From the NCBI RefSeq assembly GCF_018613935.1, contig NZ_JAGGPF010000018.1, forward strand, positions 1 to 56,112: 56,112 nt of DNA, read 5' to 3'. Numbering within the stretch: position 1 is the first letter of the stretch; every line of letters starts with the position of its first letter. The position numbers and the translations under genes are program-made. This stretch comes from Agromyces sp. ISL-38 (lineage in GTDB: Bacteria; Actinomycetota; Actinomycetes; Actinomycetales; Microbacteriaceae). Shown here in pieces: positions 27,373-39,029 of the stretch. A model generated the notes under the pieces. That model worked only from the letters and a program-made list of their open reading frames with translations, searched no databases and was not told where the DNA came from.

Positions 27373-29229
27373 TCACGCGTCGGCGAGGGCGTAGCTGTCG
27401 ACCACCGCCAGGTCGAGCGGGAACTCGACGGGGAAGTCGCCGAAGAGGAGCCGGCCGGCTCCGATCGCGGCCTCTTCGACCGCAGCGGCGACGTCGGCGG
27501 CGAGGGCCTGCGGCGTGTGCACGATGATCTCGTCGTGGAGGAAGTACACGAGGTGCGGTGCGCGCTCGAACACGAGTCCGGATGCCGACGCCGGGGTGAT
27601 CGGCCCGGCCGCCTCAGCGCCTGCCGCGGCGATCGCGGCGAGTCGCGTACGAAGTGCGGCCATCCAGCAGAGCGCCCACTCCGCAGCACTCCCCTGCACG
27701 ACGAAGTTGCGGGTGAATCGGCCCCACTCGCGCGCGACCGACCGCGCGCGTCGTTCGTCGGCCGGCGAGGCCTCGGGCTGGCTCGCCCGCGATTGCGCGG
27801 CATGCCACTCGGACGGCGGCAACGGAGACGAGCGACCGAGGAGCGTCGACACCACACCGCCGCGCTCGCCCTCGGCCGCGGCGCGGTCGACGAGAGCCAT
27901 CGCCCTCGGGTACGCACGCGCGAGCCGCGGCACGAGCCGGCCGCTCTCGCCGGTGGTCGCGCCGTACATCGCACCGAGGATCGCGTACTTGGCCTGCTCC
28001 CTCGTCTCGACGACCCCGGCGTCGACGATGCCCCGGTAGAAGTCGAGTCCACGGCCGGCGGCGGCCATCGCCTCGTCGCGCGCCATTCCGGCGAGCACGC
28101 GCGGCTCCAGTTGTGCGGCATCGGCGACGACGAGCGTCCAGCCGGGATCGGCCACGACTGCGCTGCGCACGATCTTCGGCAGCTGCAGGGCTCCCCCGCC
28201 CGAGGTTGCCCATCGGCCGGTCGCGGTGCCGCCCGGCACGTAGTCGGGTCTGAACCGTCCACCCGCGATCCACTCGTCGAGCCATGCCCATCCGTTCGCG
28301 CTCAACAGGCGCGCGAGCTTCTTGTAGGCGAGCAAGGGCTCGATCGCCGGGTGATCCTGCTCGCGCAGTTCCCATCGGCTCGTCGAATCGACCAGGATGC
28401 CTGCCCGGCGCAGCGCCCGGAGCAGGTCGGCCTGAGAGTCGAGATTGACGGATGCCGCGTCGAGCGCCGTGCGCACCTGTGCCGCGAGCTCCTCCATGCG
28501 GGCGGGCTTCCATCCGGTCTTCGGCTTCGGCCCGAGCTCGTCCTCGAGCACGCGCTCGTGCACGGCGCGGTCCCACGGAAGGCCGGCCGCGTGCAGCTCG
28601 GCACCGATGAGCGCGCCGGCTGACTCGGCTGCAAGGAGCAGGCGCAGGGCGTTCGGCTCGGCGCTGCCGGCGAGGAGGGCGAGTTGCCGGTCGTGCTCGG
28701 CGATGACGGCCGCGACCGGCTCGGCCGAGGAGCCTGCGACCGCGTCATCTGCTCGATCGATCGGGTCGATGCCGGGATCCGCCGCGGCGTCGATGAAGCC
28801 TGGAGTGCCGACGGTGGCGACGCTGTCCGAGACGGCATCGAACTCGTCGAGCTCGAAGAGCGGCGTTCGCGCGATCACCGAGGATGCGGCGACGGCCGCG
28901 GCCGCGCCGGGCTCGCTCGGTCCGACAGGCAGCCACGCCGGTCGCGGATGCTCGCCGGCATCCCTGACCGTGACCGTCGCGGCGGAGTGCTCGAGGATCG
29001 CCCCGCACAGGCGCAGGTCGTGGCAGCGTTCGACACGCACCCCGGCCTCGAGGAGCCTCGGATACCACGATCGCGTGTCGCTCCACACCCAGCGCGGACG
29101 CCGAGCCTCGAGCCGACGCACTGCATCGGGAAATCCGGCGAGCGGTACGGTGACGGCCTCTGCCGCTGCCTCGGGATCGATGAGCGTGACGCGACCCTGC
29201 CCCGCCATTCCAACCACGATCCGCACCAC
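27373..29229 (-). CDS. PolA-like DNA polymerase with degenerate exonuclease domain
   Basis: 618 residues from GTG 29229. Belongs to the actinobacterial family annotated as bifunctional 3'-5' exonuclease/DNA polymerase, distinct from the long replicative-repair PolA. Family-A catalytic motifs are present: motif A VVADAAQLEPRVLAGMA, motif B KYAILGAMYGATTGESG and motif C LHDEIIVH. The N-terminal ~200 residues should correspond to the exonuclease domain but show no DEDD motif. The 5' nuclease domain is absent. A role in repair or tolerance synthesis is plausible but unproven. ATG 29208 is an alternative start. Confidence 0.8.
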   Translation of the reverse strand: MVRIVVGMAGQGRVTLIDPEAAAEAVTVPLAGFPDAVRRLEARRPRWVWSDTRSWYPRLLEAGVRVERCHDLRLCGAILEHSAATVTVRDAGEHPRPAWLPVGPSEPGAAAAVAASSVIARTPLFELDEFDAVSDSVATVGTPGFIDAAADPGIDPIDRADDAVAGSSAEPVAAVIAEHDRQLALLAGSAEPNALRLLLAAESAGALIGAELHAAGLPWDRAVHERVLEDELGPKPKTGWKPARMEELAAQVRTALDAASVNLDSQADLLRALRRAGILVDSTSRWELREQDHPAIEPLLAYKKLARLLSANGWAWLDEWIAGGRFRPDYVPGGTATGRWATSGGGALQLPKIVRSAVVADPGWTLVVADAAQLEPRVLAGMARDEAMAAAGRGLDFYRGIVDAGVVETREQAKYAILGAMYGATTGESGRLVPRLARAYPRAMALVDRAAAEGERGGVVSTLLGRSSPLPPSEWHAAQSRASQPEASPADERRARSVAREWGRFTRNFVVQGSAAEWALCWMAALRTRLAAIAAAGAEAAGPITPASASGLVFERAPHLVYFLHDEIIVHTPQALAADVAAAVEEAAIGAGRLLFGDFPVEFPLDLAVVDSYALADA

Positions 29230-29329
29230 CCCATTCTCGTGGGCGCCGCAGACACCGGGTCACCGTGCGAGTGTCGGCGGTGCCGCCGAAGATGGAGATC
29301 ATGCAGAGAATCGAGGCGAGGTGGTCGCG

Positions 29330-30082
29330 GTGAGCTTCCGATGCGGTCATGGCGCGGCCGCGGGTGAGCCCGGCGTCGTGACACTCGGGCGTGTCTGCCC
29401 GCTCTGCATGCTCCTCCACGAGACGCAGCGCTCCCGTGCCGAGCTGCTCGGTCGGGTCGCGCCGCCCCAGCGAGCTGCACTCGCCGTCGAGACGAGGATC
29501 GGCGCGAGTTACGACTGGCGATGCGCTCGCGGCCATGATCGGTATCCGGCCACGGTGCGCGAGGTGCTCACCGGGCCGAGCTGCGCGAAGTGCCGCACCA
29601 ACGCCGTCGGCCCTACGGCGATGCGCGAAGCCGGCGTCGCCTTCATGAAGCCAGGACTCCGTGTCGGCACGTCGATGACCGAGCAGCGATTGCGGGCGAT
29701 GCTCGGCGAACGCATCCGCTTGCATCATCGCGTCAATGCCGTGCGAATCGCCCGCATGTTCTACGGCCAGCAAGAGGTGTGGCCCGACATCCTCGTGCCG
29801 CAGCTGCGCATCGCGGTCGAGTACGACGACCCTGGCAAGTCGCGTCGGGCGCATCGCGGTCTGAAGGAGGCATCCGACACGGAGAAAGACGAAGCGCTCC
29901 GCGAAGTCGGCTGGGAGGTCATCCGGATTCGTGCCGGAGGCCTCGAGGCGCTCGGCGCGCACAGCATCGTGTGTCGCTCGCTCACCATCGGAGTCGTCGA
30001 CGAAGTGGTCACGCTCATGCGGCGCATCCGCGGTGATGCAGCGGTCGATGCCCTCGCGATCGAGTACCGGCTCCTCACGTGA
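29330..30082 (+). CDS. Zinc-ribbon (DUF4379-like) plus PDDEXK/Vsr-like endonuclease
   Basis: 250 residues from GTG 29330, with GAGGTGG five bases upstream. The N-terminus has a C..C pair (CPLC, 23-26) near a CGHG. A DUF4379-type treble clef follows: WRCARGHDRYPATV ending SCAKC (Cys65, His69, Cys85, Cys88). The C-terminal half reads as a Vsr/DUF559-type nuclease: Glu119, Asp153 (PDI), Glu164 (AVEYDD), then DTEKDEALREVGWEVIRI. No methyltransferase or mobile-element gene is adjacent, so it is a solitary nuclease. Target is unknown. Confidence 0.65.
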   Translation: MSFRCGHGAAAGEPGVVTLGRVCPLCMLLHETQRSRAELLGRVAPPQRAALAVETRIGASYDWRCARGHDRYPATVREVLTGPSCAKCRTNAVGPTAMREAGVAFMKPGLRVGTSMTEQRLRAMLGERIRLHHRVNAVRIARMFYGQQEVWPDILVPQLRIAVEYDDPGKSRRAHRGLKEASDTEKDEALREVGWEVIRIRAGGLEALGAHSIVCRSLTIGVVDEVVTLMRRIRGDAAVDALAIEYRLLT

Positions 30083-30234
30083 TCGCACCGCCAGGTCGGT
30101 GCTGAGCTGCCCCTGCCAGGACGCGCCGAGCGCTCGAGTGGGCACTTCGTGCACGCGACCCCGCGCACCGATAAGGTGAGGTCACCCGTGCGTGCCGGCG
30201 CCCGGAATCGTGCGTGTAGAGAGGCAGCCAGTCG

Positions 30235-30705
30235 ATGCTCCTTCCGTTCCTCATCATCGGTGGCGTCGGCCTCGTGCTGTTGCTCATCTCGCTCGTGCTC
30301 GGAGACATCTTCGACCAGTTCGAGATCGGCGACGGTGCCATCTCCGGCACCGCGCTCTCGGTGGGGCTCGTGGTCTTCGGCGCGGCTGGGGCGCTCACCG
30401 CGAGCATGGGACTCGCGATCGTCTGGGCGTATGTGCTCGCGATCGCACTCGCGGCGGTCGCCTACGTGTTCAGCGTGCTCGTGGTGCGCAATCTCACGCG
30501 CAGTTCCGACGGGGTGCCGCAGTCCGCGGTCGGCCTCACCGGAGTGTCGAGGTCCGACATCTCCCCCGCGGGCGGCGAGGTCAGCCTCGACGGCCCCGGC
30601 GAAGTCGAACGGCGGCTCGCATACTCCGACGCACCGATCGCCGAGGGCGTGCGGATTCGCGTGATCGAGCATGCGGGCACCCGCGTGAAGGTCACCACCG
30701 ACTAG
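30235..30705 (+). CDS. NfeD-like membrane protein
   Basis: 156 residues: three N-terminal transmembrane helices (about 3-22, 40-58 and 60-82), then a short OB-fold C-terminal domain (GLTGVSRSDISPAGGEV ... GTRVKV). NfeD proteins partner flotillin-type SPFH proteins in membrane microdomains; the flotillin gene follows after 40 bases. Confidence 0.85.
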   Translation: MLLPFLIIGGVGLVLLLISLVLGDIFDQFEIGDGAISGTALSVGLVVFGAAGALTASMGLAIVWAYVLAIALAAVAYVFSVLVVRNLTRSSDGVPQSAVGLTGVSRSDISPAGGEVSLDGPGEVERRLAYSDAPIAEGVRIRVIEHAGTRVKVTTD

Positions 30706-30745
30706 TCATGCCACATCCAGCCACATCCTGCTCGAAAGGAACCCG

Positions 30746-32206
30746 ATGCTCACGCCTGTCATGATCCAGGTGATCGCCGTCATCGCGATCGTCGTCGCTC
30801 TGCTCTCTCTGCTCATATTCATCGCGCGGCGCATCCGGCGCGTGCCGCCGAACGAGGCGCTCGTCATCGTCGGGCGTGGAGCCGGGCGGCCCGCGGCGGG
30901 CGAGGCTCCTACCGGTCAGCGCGTCGTGATCGGCGGTCGCACCTTCGTGTGGCCGATCCTCCAGCAGGGGTTCTCGATCTCGCTCGAGCAGCGCCAGATC
31001 GGCATCACGGTGGAGGGTGTCGACAAGAACCGCATCAAGATCGCCATCAAGGCCTCGATCAACTTCAAGGTGAGTGGCACCGAGGAGGGCGTTCGCCGAG
31101 CGGCGCAGCGATTCCTCTCGCAGCAGAGCGCGCTCACCGAGATCATCAAGGAGTCGCTCGAGGGCTCGCTCCGTTCGATCATCGGTGACATGACGATCGA
31201 GCAGATCATCTCGGACCGCAAGGGACTCTCCGACCGCGTGGTCGCCGAGACCAAGACCGACCTCGTCGAGCAGGGCCTCCAGGTCGATCTCCTGAACATC
31301 TCCGACATCTCCACGCCGGGCAGCGACTACCTCGCGAACCTCGGCCGCGCCGAGGCCGCGCGCGCTCGCCAGGTCGCCGAAGTCAGCGAGGCCGAGGCCG
31401 CGCGTGCGAGTGAGTTCGCCCGCATCGAGGCGGCCGAGCAGATCGCCGAGCGTCAGAAGGCGTTGAACCTCAAGCAGGCCATCATCAAGGCCGAGACCGA
31501 CCGCGCGAACGCCGAGGCCGATGCCGCTGGCCAGCTTGCGACGGCCGAGCAGGATCGTCTCGTCGCCGTCGAGGAGCGGTCAGCCCTCACCGAGCAGGCG
31601 CTCGTCACGCAGGAGCGCCTCGACATCGAGATCAGGAAGCCCGCAGAGGCTGAGGCCTACGCCGAGGTGCAGCGGGCCACTGCGAAGCGTGACGCGACGA
31701 ACGCGAGCACCGAGGCCGAGGCGTTCAAGCGCACGAAGATCGCCGAGGCCAACAAGGTCGCTGCCGTGCAAGACGCCGAGGCCGCCGCCACCGCGGTTCG
31801 CGTCTCCGGTGAGGCCGAGCGCGACCGCCAGGTCGCCCTTGCCGCCGGCATCCGTGCCCAAGGTGATGCGAAGGCGGCAGCGATCCAGGCCGAGGGCCTC
31901 GCGTCTGCCGCAGCTACCGACGCGAAGGCGCTCGCCCTCGAGAAGTACGGTGAGGCCGCGCTCGCCCAGGAGATCATCTCCCGGCTCCCCGAGATCGTGC
32001 GGGCGGCAGCCGAGCCCATCTCGAACATCGACACGCTCACCGTGGTGTCGACCGACGGCGCGAGCGCGATCACGAAGACCGTCGGCCAGGTGCTCGGCGA
32101 GGGCACCGAGGTCGTGAAGTCGCTCACCGGACTCGACGTGAGTGCCATTCTGGCGGGACTCGCAGGCCGAGCTGCCCTCGTGAAGGCGGATTCACCCGCC
32201 GAGTGA
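30746..32206 (+). CDS. Flotillin-like SPFH protein
   Basis: 486 residues. One N-terminal transmembrane helix (about 7-28) with a basic stop (RRIRR), an SPFH/band-7 domain (~35-200), and a long Ala/Glu-rich coiled-coil of flotillin type (~215-420) with EAE/AEA repeats. The C-terminus is Gly/Ala-rich. It forms membrane-bound oligomers with NfeD (family knowledge). Closed by a hairpin at 32212. Confidence 0.9.
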   Translation: MLTPVMIQVIAVIAIVVALLSLLIFIARRIRRVPPNEALVIVGRGAGRPAAGEAPTGQRVVIGGRTFVWPILQQGFSISLEQRQIGITVEGVDKNRIKIAIKASINFKVSGTEEGVRRAAQRFLSQQSALTEIIKESLEGSLRSIIGDMTIEQIISDRKGLSDRVVAETKTDLVEQGLQVDLLNISDISTPGSDYLANLGRAEAARARQVAEVSEAEAARASEFARIEAAEQIAERQKALNLKQAIIKAETDRANAEADAAGQLATAEQDRLVAVEERSALTEQALVTQERLDIEIRKPAEAEAYAEVQRATAKRDATNASTEAEAFKRTKIAEANKVAAVQDAEAAATAVRVSGEAERDRQVALAAGIRAQGDAKAAAIQAEGLASAAATDAKALALEKYGEAALAQEIISRLPEIVRAAAEPISNIDTLTVVSTDGASAITKTVGQVLGEGTEVVKSLTGLDVSAILAGLAGRAALVKADSPAE

Positions 32207-32211
32207 AGCGA

Positions 32212-32252
32212 CGAGGGGCGGTGGCCGCTGAATGACATGGCTCCGCCCCTCG
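32212..32252 (+). terminator. Hairpin terminator after the NfeD-flotillin pair
   Basis: Perfect 10-bp stem CGAGGGGCGG / CCGCCCCTCG with a 21-base loop, starting six bases after the flotillin stop. The 120 bases from here to the tRNA-like repeat at 32373 show nothing else recognisable. Confidence 0.65.
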
Positions 32253-32372
32253 CTCCCGCATGACCAATCTCGTGTCGCCGTCGGCTTGCGCCCGTTTTGC
32301 GCGGATAGCGAGCGCGGCTTCCGGGCACGCAGGTGCGTCTGAAAGCCGACGAACGTCAGTGAAATCGTTTCG

Positions 32373-32443
32373 GTAGGGCGGACGGGACTTGAACCCGTGA
32401 CCGATGGATCTCCTCGGCCCGGACTCGCCGTCTCGGCCTCAGC
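32373..32443 (-). repeat. att-like direct repeat A: 3' half of a CAT-type tRNA
   Basis: Read on the minus strand the end is TCCAT-CGGTC-ACGGG-TTCAAGT-CCCGT-CCGCCCT-AC. That is the 3' strand of an anticodon stem, variable loop, T arm and acceptor of a CAT-anticodon-type tRNA, truncated at the anticodon loop. The first ~48 bases of the plus strand and most of the next 23 equal copy B at 42539, with four mismatches in 71. No 5' half of a tRNA is attached. Interpreted as one boundary of an integrated element. Confidence 0.7.
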
Positions 32444-32477
32444 ATGGAGGGGACGCTCCGTGGAGCGCCCCCTCCAT
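32444..32477 (-). terminator. Terminator of the galactoside operon
   Basis: 16-base arms with one mismatch (ATGGAGGGGACGCTCC, 32444-32459; right arm 32462-32477) and a 2-base centre, just after the lacZ stop and directly beside repeat A. Confidence 0.75.
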
Positions 32478-32484
32478 CAGGTGC

Positions 32485-35484
<3,000 letters not shown>

Positions 35485-35508
35485 TCACTGCTCCAGATAG
35501 AGGGGAAC

Positions 35509-35550
35509 GGGTCAGCAGGTGTCTGCGCGAGCAATCACACCTGCTGACCC
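35509..35550. promoter_or_regulatory. Perfect 14-bp inverted repeat in the lacZ leader
   Basis: GGGTCAGCAGGTGT (35509-35522) and its exact complement (35537-35550) around a 14-base loop, ending 31 bases before the lacZ start. Could be an attenuator-type hairpin, an mRNA stabiliser, or an operator for another regulator. It does not match the LacI-type sites at 41168 and 41202. Confidence 0.6.
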
Positions 35551-35728
35551 AGAGGAAGTTTGATCCAGGTCGGTGGCCGCTATCGTGGTCGTGTCATATT
35601 CGCCGTGCGGATCGGCGCGGCATTCATCGCTGCGACCGCTTAGCCGGCCACACCCCCGGTGTCCGTTCACTGCATCGGGGAGCTGCTTGCGGCTGTACCA
35701 CTTCGCCGCGTGAACGGCCCCGTCGTAG

Positions 35729-35763
35729 CGAGTGCCGGCCCGCTTTCAGCGGGCCGGCACTCG
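35729..35763 (-). terminator. Hairpin after the solute-binding protein gene
   Basis: Perfect 16-bp stem (CGAGTGCCGGCCCGCT, 35729-35744; right arm 35748-35763), 3-base loop, four bases after the binding-protein stop. It may partly end transcription so that transport and lacZ are expressed at different levels, or protect the upstream mRNA 3' end. The sequence from here to 35550 shows no gene. Confidence 0.75.
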
Positions 35764-35767
35764 TCTG

Positions 35768-37114
35768 CTACTTGTTGACCGTGAATCCTTGCGTGTTGCC
35801 GTAGTCGACCAGGTTGTCTTGCCATGCCTGCAGGCCGCGGTTGAGGTCGCTGTTGTCGGCATACGACTTGCCGACCGTGTCCGCGAAGACGCTATTGGCG
35901 TACACCTGGAACGGCAGGAATTCCCAGCCCTCGGCAACGTTCTTGGATGCATCCACAAGGACCTTGTTGACCTCCTGGCCGCCGAAGTACTCGGGAGCTT
36001 CGTTCAAGAAGCTGTCGGCGTTGAGCTGTGCAGTTGTCGACGGGAATCCTCCACTGTTCAGGAAGACGTCGATGCTGGCGTCGGAGCTGTTCAGCCACCG
36101 GAGGAACGCGGCGGCCAGTGCCGGGTTCTTGGACTGCTTGGTCACGGACTGGGCGCTTCCGCCGTTCTCTGCGGTGGTGGGGCTCCCGTCGTAGCTGGGC
36201 AGCGGGGCGACTCGCCATGCTCCATCACCCTCGGGCACGGAGCTTTCGAGGATGCCCGGCATCCATGCTCCGGTGATGATCGTCGATAGCGTGCCGTTGC
36301 CGAGGGCTTTGAACCAATCATCGCTCCAGGTCGGGATGGGAGCGAGCAGTCCGGGCTCTAGGAGCTGGTTCCAGGTGTCGGCCCACTTCTTGGTGCCCTC
36401 GTCCTGCAGGTCGATCGTGACCTCGGAGCCGTTGGTCTGGTACGGATGTCCACCCGCCTGCCAGATCAGCGGTTGAGCGAAGCCCGGATCGCCGACGTCA
36501 TTGGTGATGAACTTCGACGGGTCCGCCTCGTGGAGCTTGGCAGCCGCGGTGATGTATTCGTCCCAGGTCTTCGGGACGGAGATCCCGTACTGGTCGAAGA
36601 TCGACTTGTTGTAGAGCATGACCATCGGCCCCGAATCCTGCGGGAGACCGTAGAGCCCCTCGTCGATGTTGACGGCGCTCCACGTGGAGGAGGTGTACTT
36701 TTCCTCCAGGTCTCCGAGCCCGTACGAGCTCAGGTCGAGCAGCCCGTCGGAGAGTGCGAACTGCTGGAGGGCGTAGTACTCGATCTGGGCGACGTCAGGC
36801 GCGCCGCTGCCGGCTTTGATTGCGTTCTGCAGCTTTGTGTACTCGTCGGTCGCGGTGCCGGCGTTGACGACCTTCACCTGCACGTTCGGGTACTCCTTCA
36901 TGAACGCATCGGCTTGATCCTGGCCCGACGGCGTCCACGTCCAGTAGGTGAGTTCTCCGCCCTTCTTGAGGGCGGCGTCGAGGTCGGACGCCGACCCGCT
37001 GCTGGCGCCGGTGGAGCCCGAGTTGCATGCGGCGAGGGCGACCGTCGACAGAGCAGCGACGGCAAGTGCCGCGACGACTCGGCTTCGGCGTGCGCCGTTC
37101 CGGATGTTGAACAT
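35768..37114 (-). CDS. Sugar ABC transporter solute-binding lipoprotein
   Basis: 448 residues from ATG 37114, preceded by AAAGGAAA. Signal peptide with lipobox (TVALAAC, Cys about residue 30), so anchored outside the membrane. Family-1 extracellular binding protein (MalE-like), with TYWTWTPSGQDQADAF at the start and LYNKSIFDQYGI / PKTWDEY typical of the group. By context it binds galactosides or beta-galacto-oligosaccharides (inference). Third transport component after the two permeases. Confidence 0.92.
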   Translation of the reverse strand: MFNIRNGARRSRVVAALAVAALSTVALAACNSGSTGASSGSASDLDAALKKGGELTYWTWTPSGQDQADAFMKEYPNVQVKVVNAGTATDEYTKLQNAIKAGSGAPDVAQIEYYALQQFALSDGLLDLSSYGLGDLEEKYTSSTWSAVNIDEGLYGLPQDSGPMVMLYNKSIFDQYGISVPKTWDEYITAAAKLHEADPSKFITNDVGDPGFAQPLIWQAGGHPYQTNGSEVTIDLQDEGTKKWADTWNQLLEPGLLAPIPTWSDDWFKALGNGTLSTIITGAWMPGILESSVPEGDGAWRVAPLPSYDGSPTTAENGGSAQSVTKQSKNPALAAAFLRWLNSSDASIDVFLNSGGFPSTTAQLNADSFLNEAPEYFGGQEVNKVLVDASKNVAEGWEFLPFQVYANSVFADTVGKSYADNSDLNRGLQAWQDNLVDYGNTQGFTVNK

Positions 37115-37200
37115 GTGATTTCCTTTCACTTCGTTGTGGAGGGTGCAGGACACCCGCGGGGTTCGAGAAGATTCAGTGCGGCGTCAGGCAGTGTTCTCGA

Positions 37201-38100
37201 TCATTGCTTGACGCTTCCAGCGCTCAGGCCGGACTGCCAGAAGCGCTGCAAGAACAGGAAGATCAGGACGATCGGGATGATGGTGATCATCGATCCCGTG
37301 ATGACCAGGTTGTAGATCGGTTGGGCGCCGACGCCGCTGGCCTGCGCACTCCACTGGTTCAGACCCACCGTCAGCGGGTACCAAGCGGGATCGCTGAGCA
37401 TCATCAAGGGCAAGAAATAGTTGTTCCAGGTCGCGACGATGGCGAACAAGGCCACCGTGACCACTCCGGGCGTGAGGAGCTTGAGGGAGATGGTGAAGAA
37501 GGTGCGCATCTCGCTCGCGCCGTCGAGACGTGCCGCCTCCAGCAGTTCGGTCGGCACCGAGTCGATCGTGTACACCCAGATCAGGTAGAGCCCGAACGGG
37601 GTGATCAGTGAAGGGATGATGATCGACCACGGGGTGTTCGTTAGACCCATCTGGCTGAAGAGCAGGAATGTCGGCACGGCGAGCGCGGTGCCGGGCACGG
37701 CGACTGCGCCGAGCACGACGGCGAAGTACGCCTTCTTGCCGGGGAAGGTGTACTTCGCCAGGCCGTACCCGGCGAGCGTGGCCAGCAGGGTCGCTCCCCC
37801 GGCGCCGACGACCACGTAGAGGAGCGTGTTCCCAAGCCATCGCAGGAAGATGCCGTCGTCATAGGTGAACGTCTCGACGATGTTGTCCCAGAGCGCGAAG
37901 CTCTTCCCGAAACTCAGTCCGAAGCTGCCGAACAGATCCGCCTGAGTCTTACTGGCGTTGATCACCAGCCAGATCAGCGGGACGAGGGCGTAAATGAGGA
38001 ACAGCAGCATGATGATCGTCAGGACGACGGACTTCCTCGGCCGCGCGAACGAATGTCCCTGTCGCGCCTTCGGCGAAATGGTGCGAATCGTGGTCGTCAT
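37201..38100 (-). CDS. Sugar ABC transporter permease, MalG type
   Basis: 299 residues, six predicted transmembrane helices. Has the EAA loop that contacts the ATPase (ELLEAARLDGASEMRTF). Start ATG overlaps the stop of the previous permease (ATGA). No ATPase gene lies in the operon; a shared MsiK-type ATPase encoded elsewhere is likely, as usual in actinobacteria. Confidence 0.92.
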   Translation of the reverse strand: MTTTIRTISPKARQGHSFARPRKSVVLTIIMLLFLIYALVPLIWLVINASKTQADLFGSFGLSFGKSFALWDNIVETFTYDDGIFLRWLGNTLLYVVVGAGGATLLATLAGYGLAKYTFPGKKAYFAVVLGAVAVPGTALAVPTFLLFSQMGLTNTPWSIIIPSLITPFGLYLIWVYTIDSVPTELLEAARLDGASEMRTFFTISLKLLTPGVVTVALFAIVATWNNYFLPLMMLSDPAWYPLTVGLNQWSAQASGVGAQPIYNLVITGSMITIIPIVLIFLFLQRFWQSGLSAGSVKQ

Positions 38101-39029
38101 CAGACTTCCTTCCGGGTGCCGCGCAACTGCACGACGTAGGCGATCACCGCGGTGATGACGCCCATGACGATTGCGATGGTGGCTGCGTAGTTGAACTGCT
38201 GCCCGGCGAACGACAGGTTGTAGGCGTACAGATTCGGGGTGAAGTACGACGAGATGGCGTTGTTCGCCAGCGGCTTCAGGACGTTGGGCTCGTTGAACAG
38301 TTGGAAGCTGCCGATGATCGAGAAGATCGTGGCGATCGCGATCGCCCCGCGCGCGGCGGGCAGCTTGATCGCCCGGATCACCTGGAACCCGCCGGCGCCG
38401 TCGATCTCGGCGGCCTCGTAGAGCTCAACGGGGATCGTTTTGAGTGCGGAATAGAAGATCAGCATGTTGTAGCCCACGAATTCCCAGGTGACGATGTTGC
38501 CGATCGAGGCGAGGATCCACTGTCCGCTGAGGGGCTGAAGCACATCGCTTCCCAAGAGTTGGTTGATGTTCGCCGTCAAACCGAAGTTGTTCCCGTACAT
38601 GAATCCCCACAGCAGAACGGCGACGACCGCCGGGACCGCATACGGGAGGAAGATCACCATCCGGAACACGCCGCTCGCGTAGAGCCGCGCGCTGTCGATC
38701 GCGAGCGCCGCCACCAAGGCCAGGATCAGCATGATCGGAACCTGGATGATGAGGAACAGGAGGACATGAAGGAATCCGTCCCAGAACTGGGGGTCGGTCA
38801 GTGCGTGCAGGTAGTTCTCGAATCCGACGAAGGCGTTTCCTCCGATGAGCTTGTTCTGGAACACGCTCAGATACAGCGCGTACCCCAGTGGTGCAATGAA
38901 CACGAGGACGAACACGATGGCGAACGGCGCGGTGAATTGCCAGCCGTGCCAATTCCGTTTCGGCTTGGTACTTGCGAGCCGCGGCATGGTTGCCACATCG
39001 CTGCGCCGTTCAGCCTGAACTGTCGTCAT
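38100..39029 (-). CDS. Sugar ABC transporter permease, MalF type
   Basis: 309 residues, six predicted transmembrane helices, EAA loop ELYEAAEIDGAGGFQVIRAI. The start overlaps the GH42 stop and the end overlaps the MalG-type start (ATGA both times), so GH42, this permease and the next are translationally coupled. Confidence 0.92.
   Translation of the reverse strand: MTTVQAERRSDVATMPRLASTKPKRNWHGWQFTAPFAIVFVLVFIAPLGYALYLSVFQNKLIGGNAFVGFENYLHALTDPQFWDGFLHVLLFLIIQVPIMLILALVAALAIDSARLYASGVFRMVIFLPYAVPAVVAVLLWGFMYGNNFGLTANINQLLGSDVLQPLSGQWILASIGNIVTWEFVGYNMLIFYSALKTIPVELYEAAEIDGAGGFQVIRAIKLPAARGAIAIATIFSIIGSFQLFNEPNVLKPLANNAISSYFTPNLYAYNLSFAGQQFNYAATIAIVMGVITAVIAYVVQLRGTRKEV

Noticed and set aside
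32373..32443. A complete tRNA gene at the GGGACTTGAACCC repeats
   Set aside because: At all three copies only the 3' half is present; no matching acceptor 5' strand (AGGGCGG) or D arm lies at the right distance.
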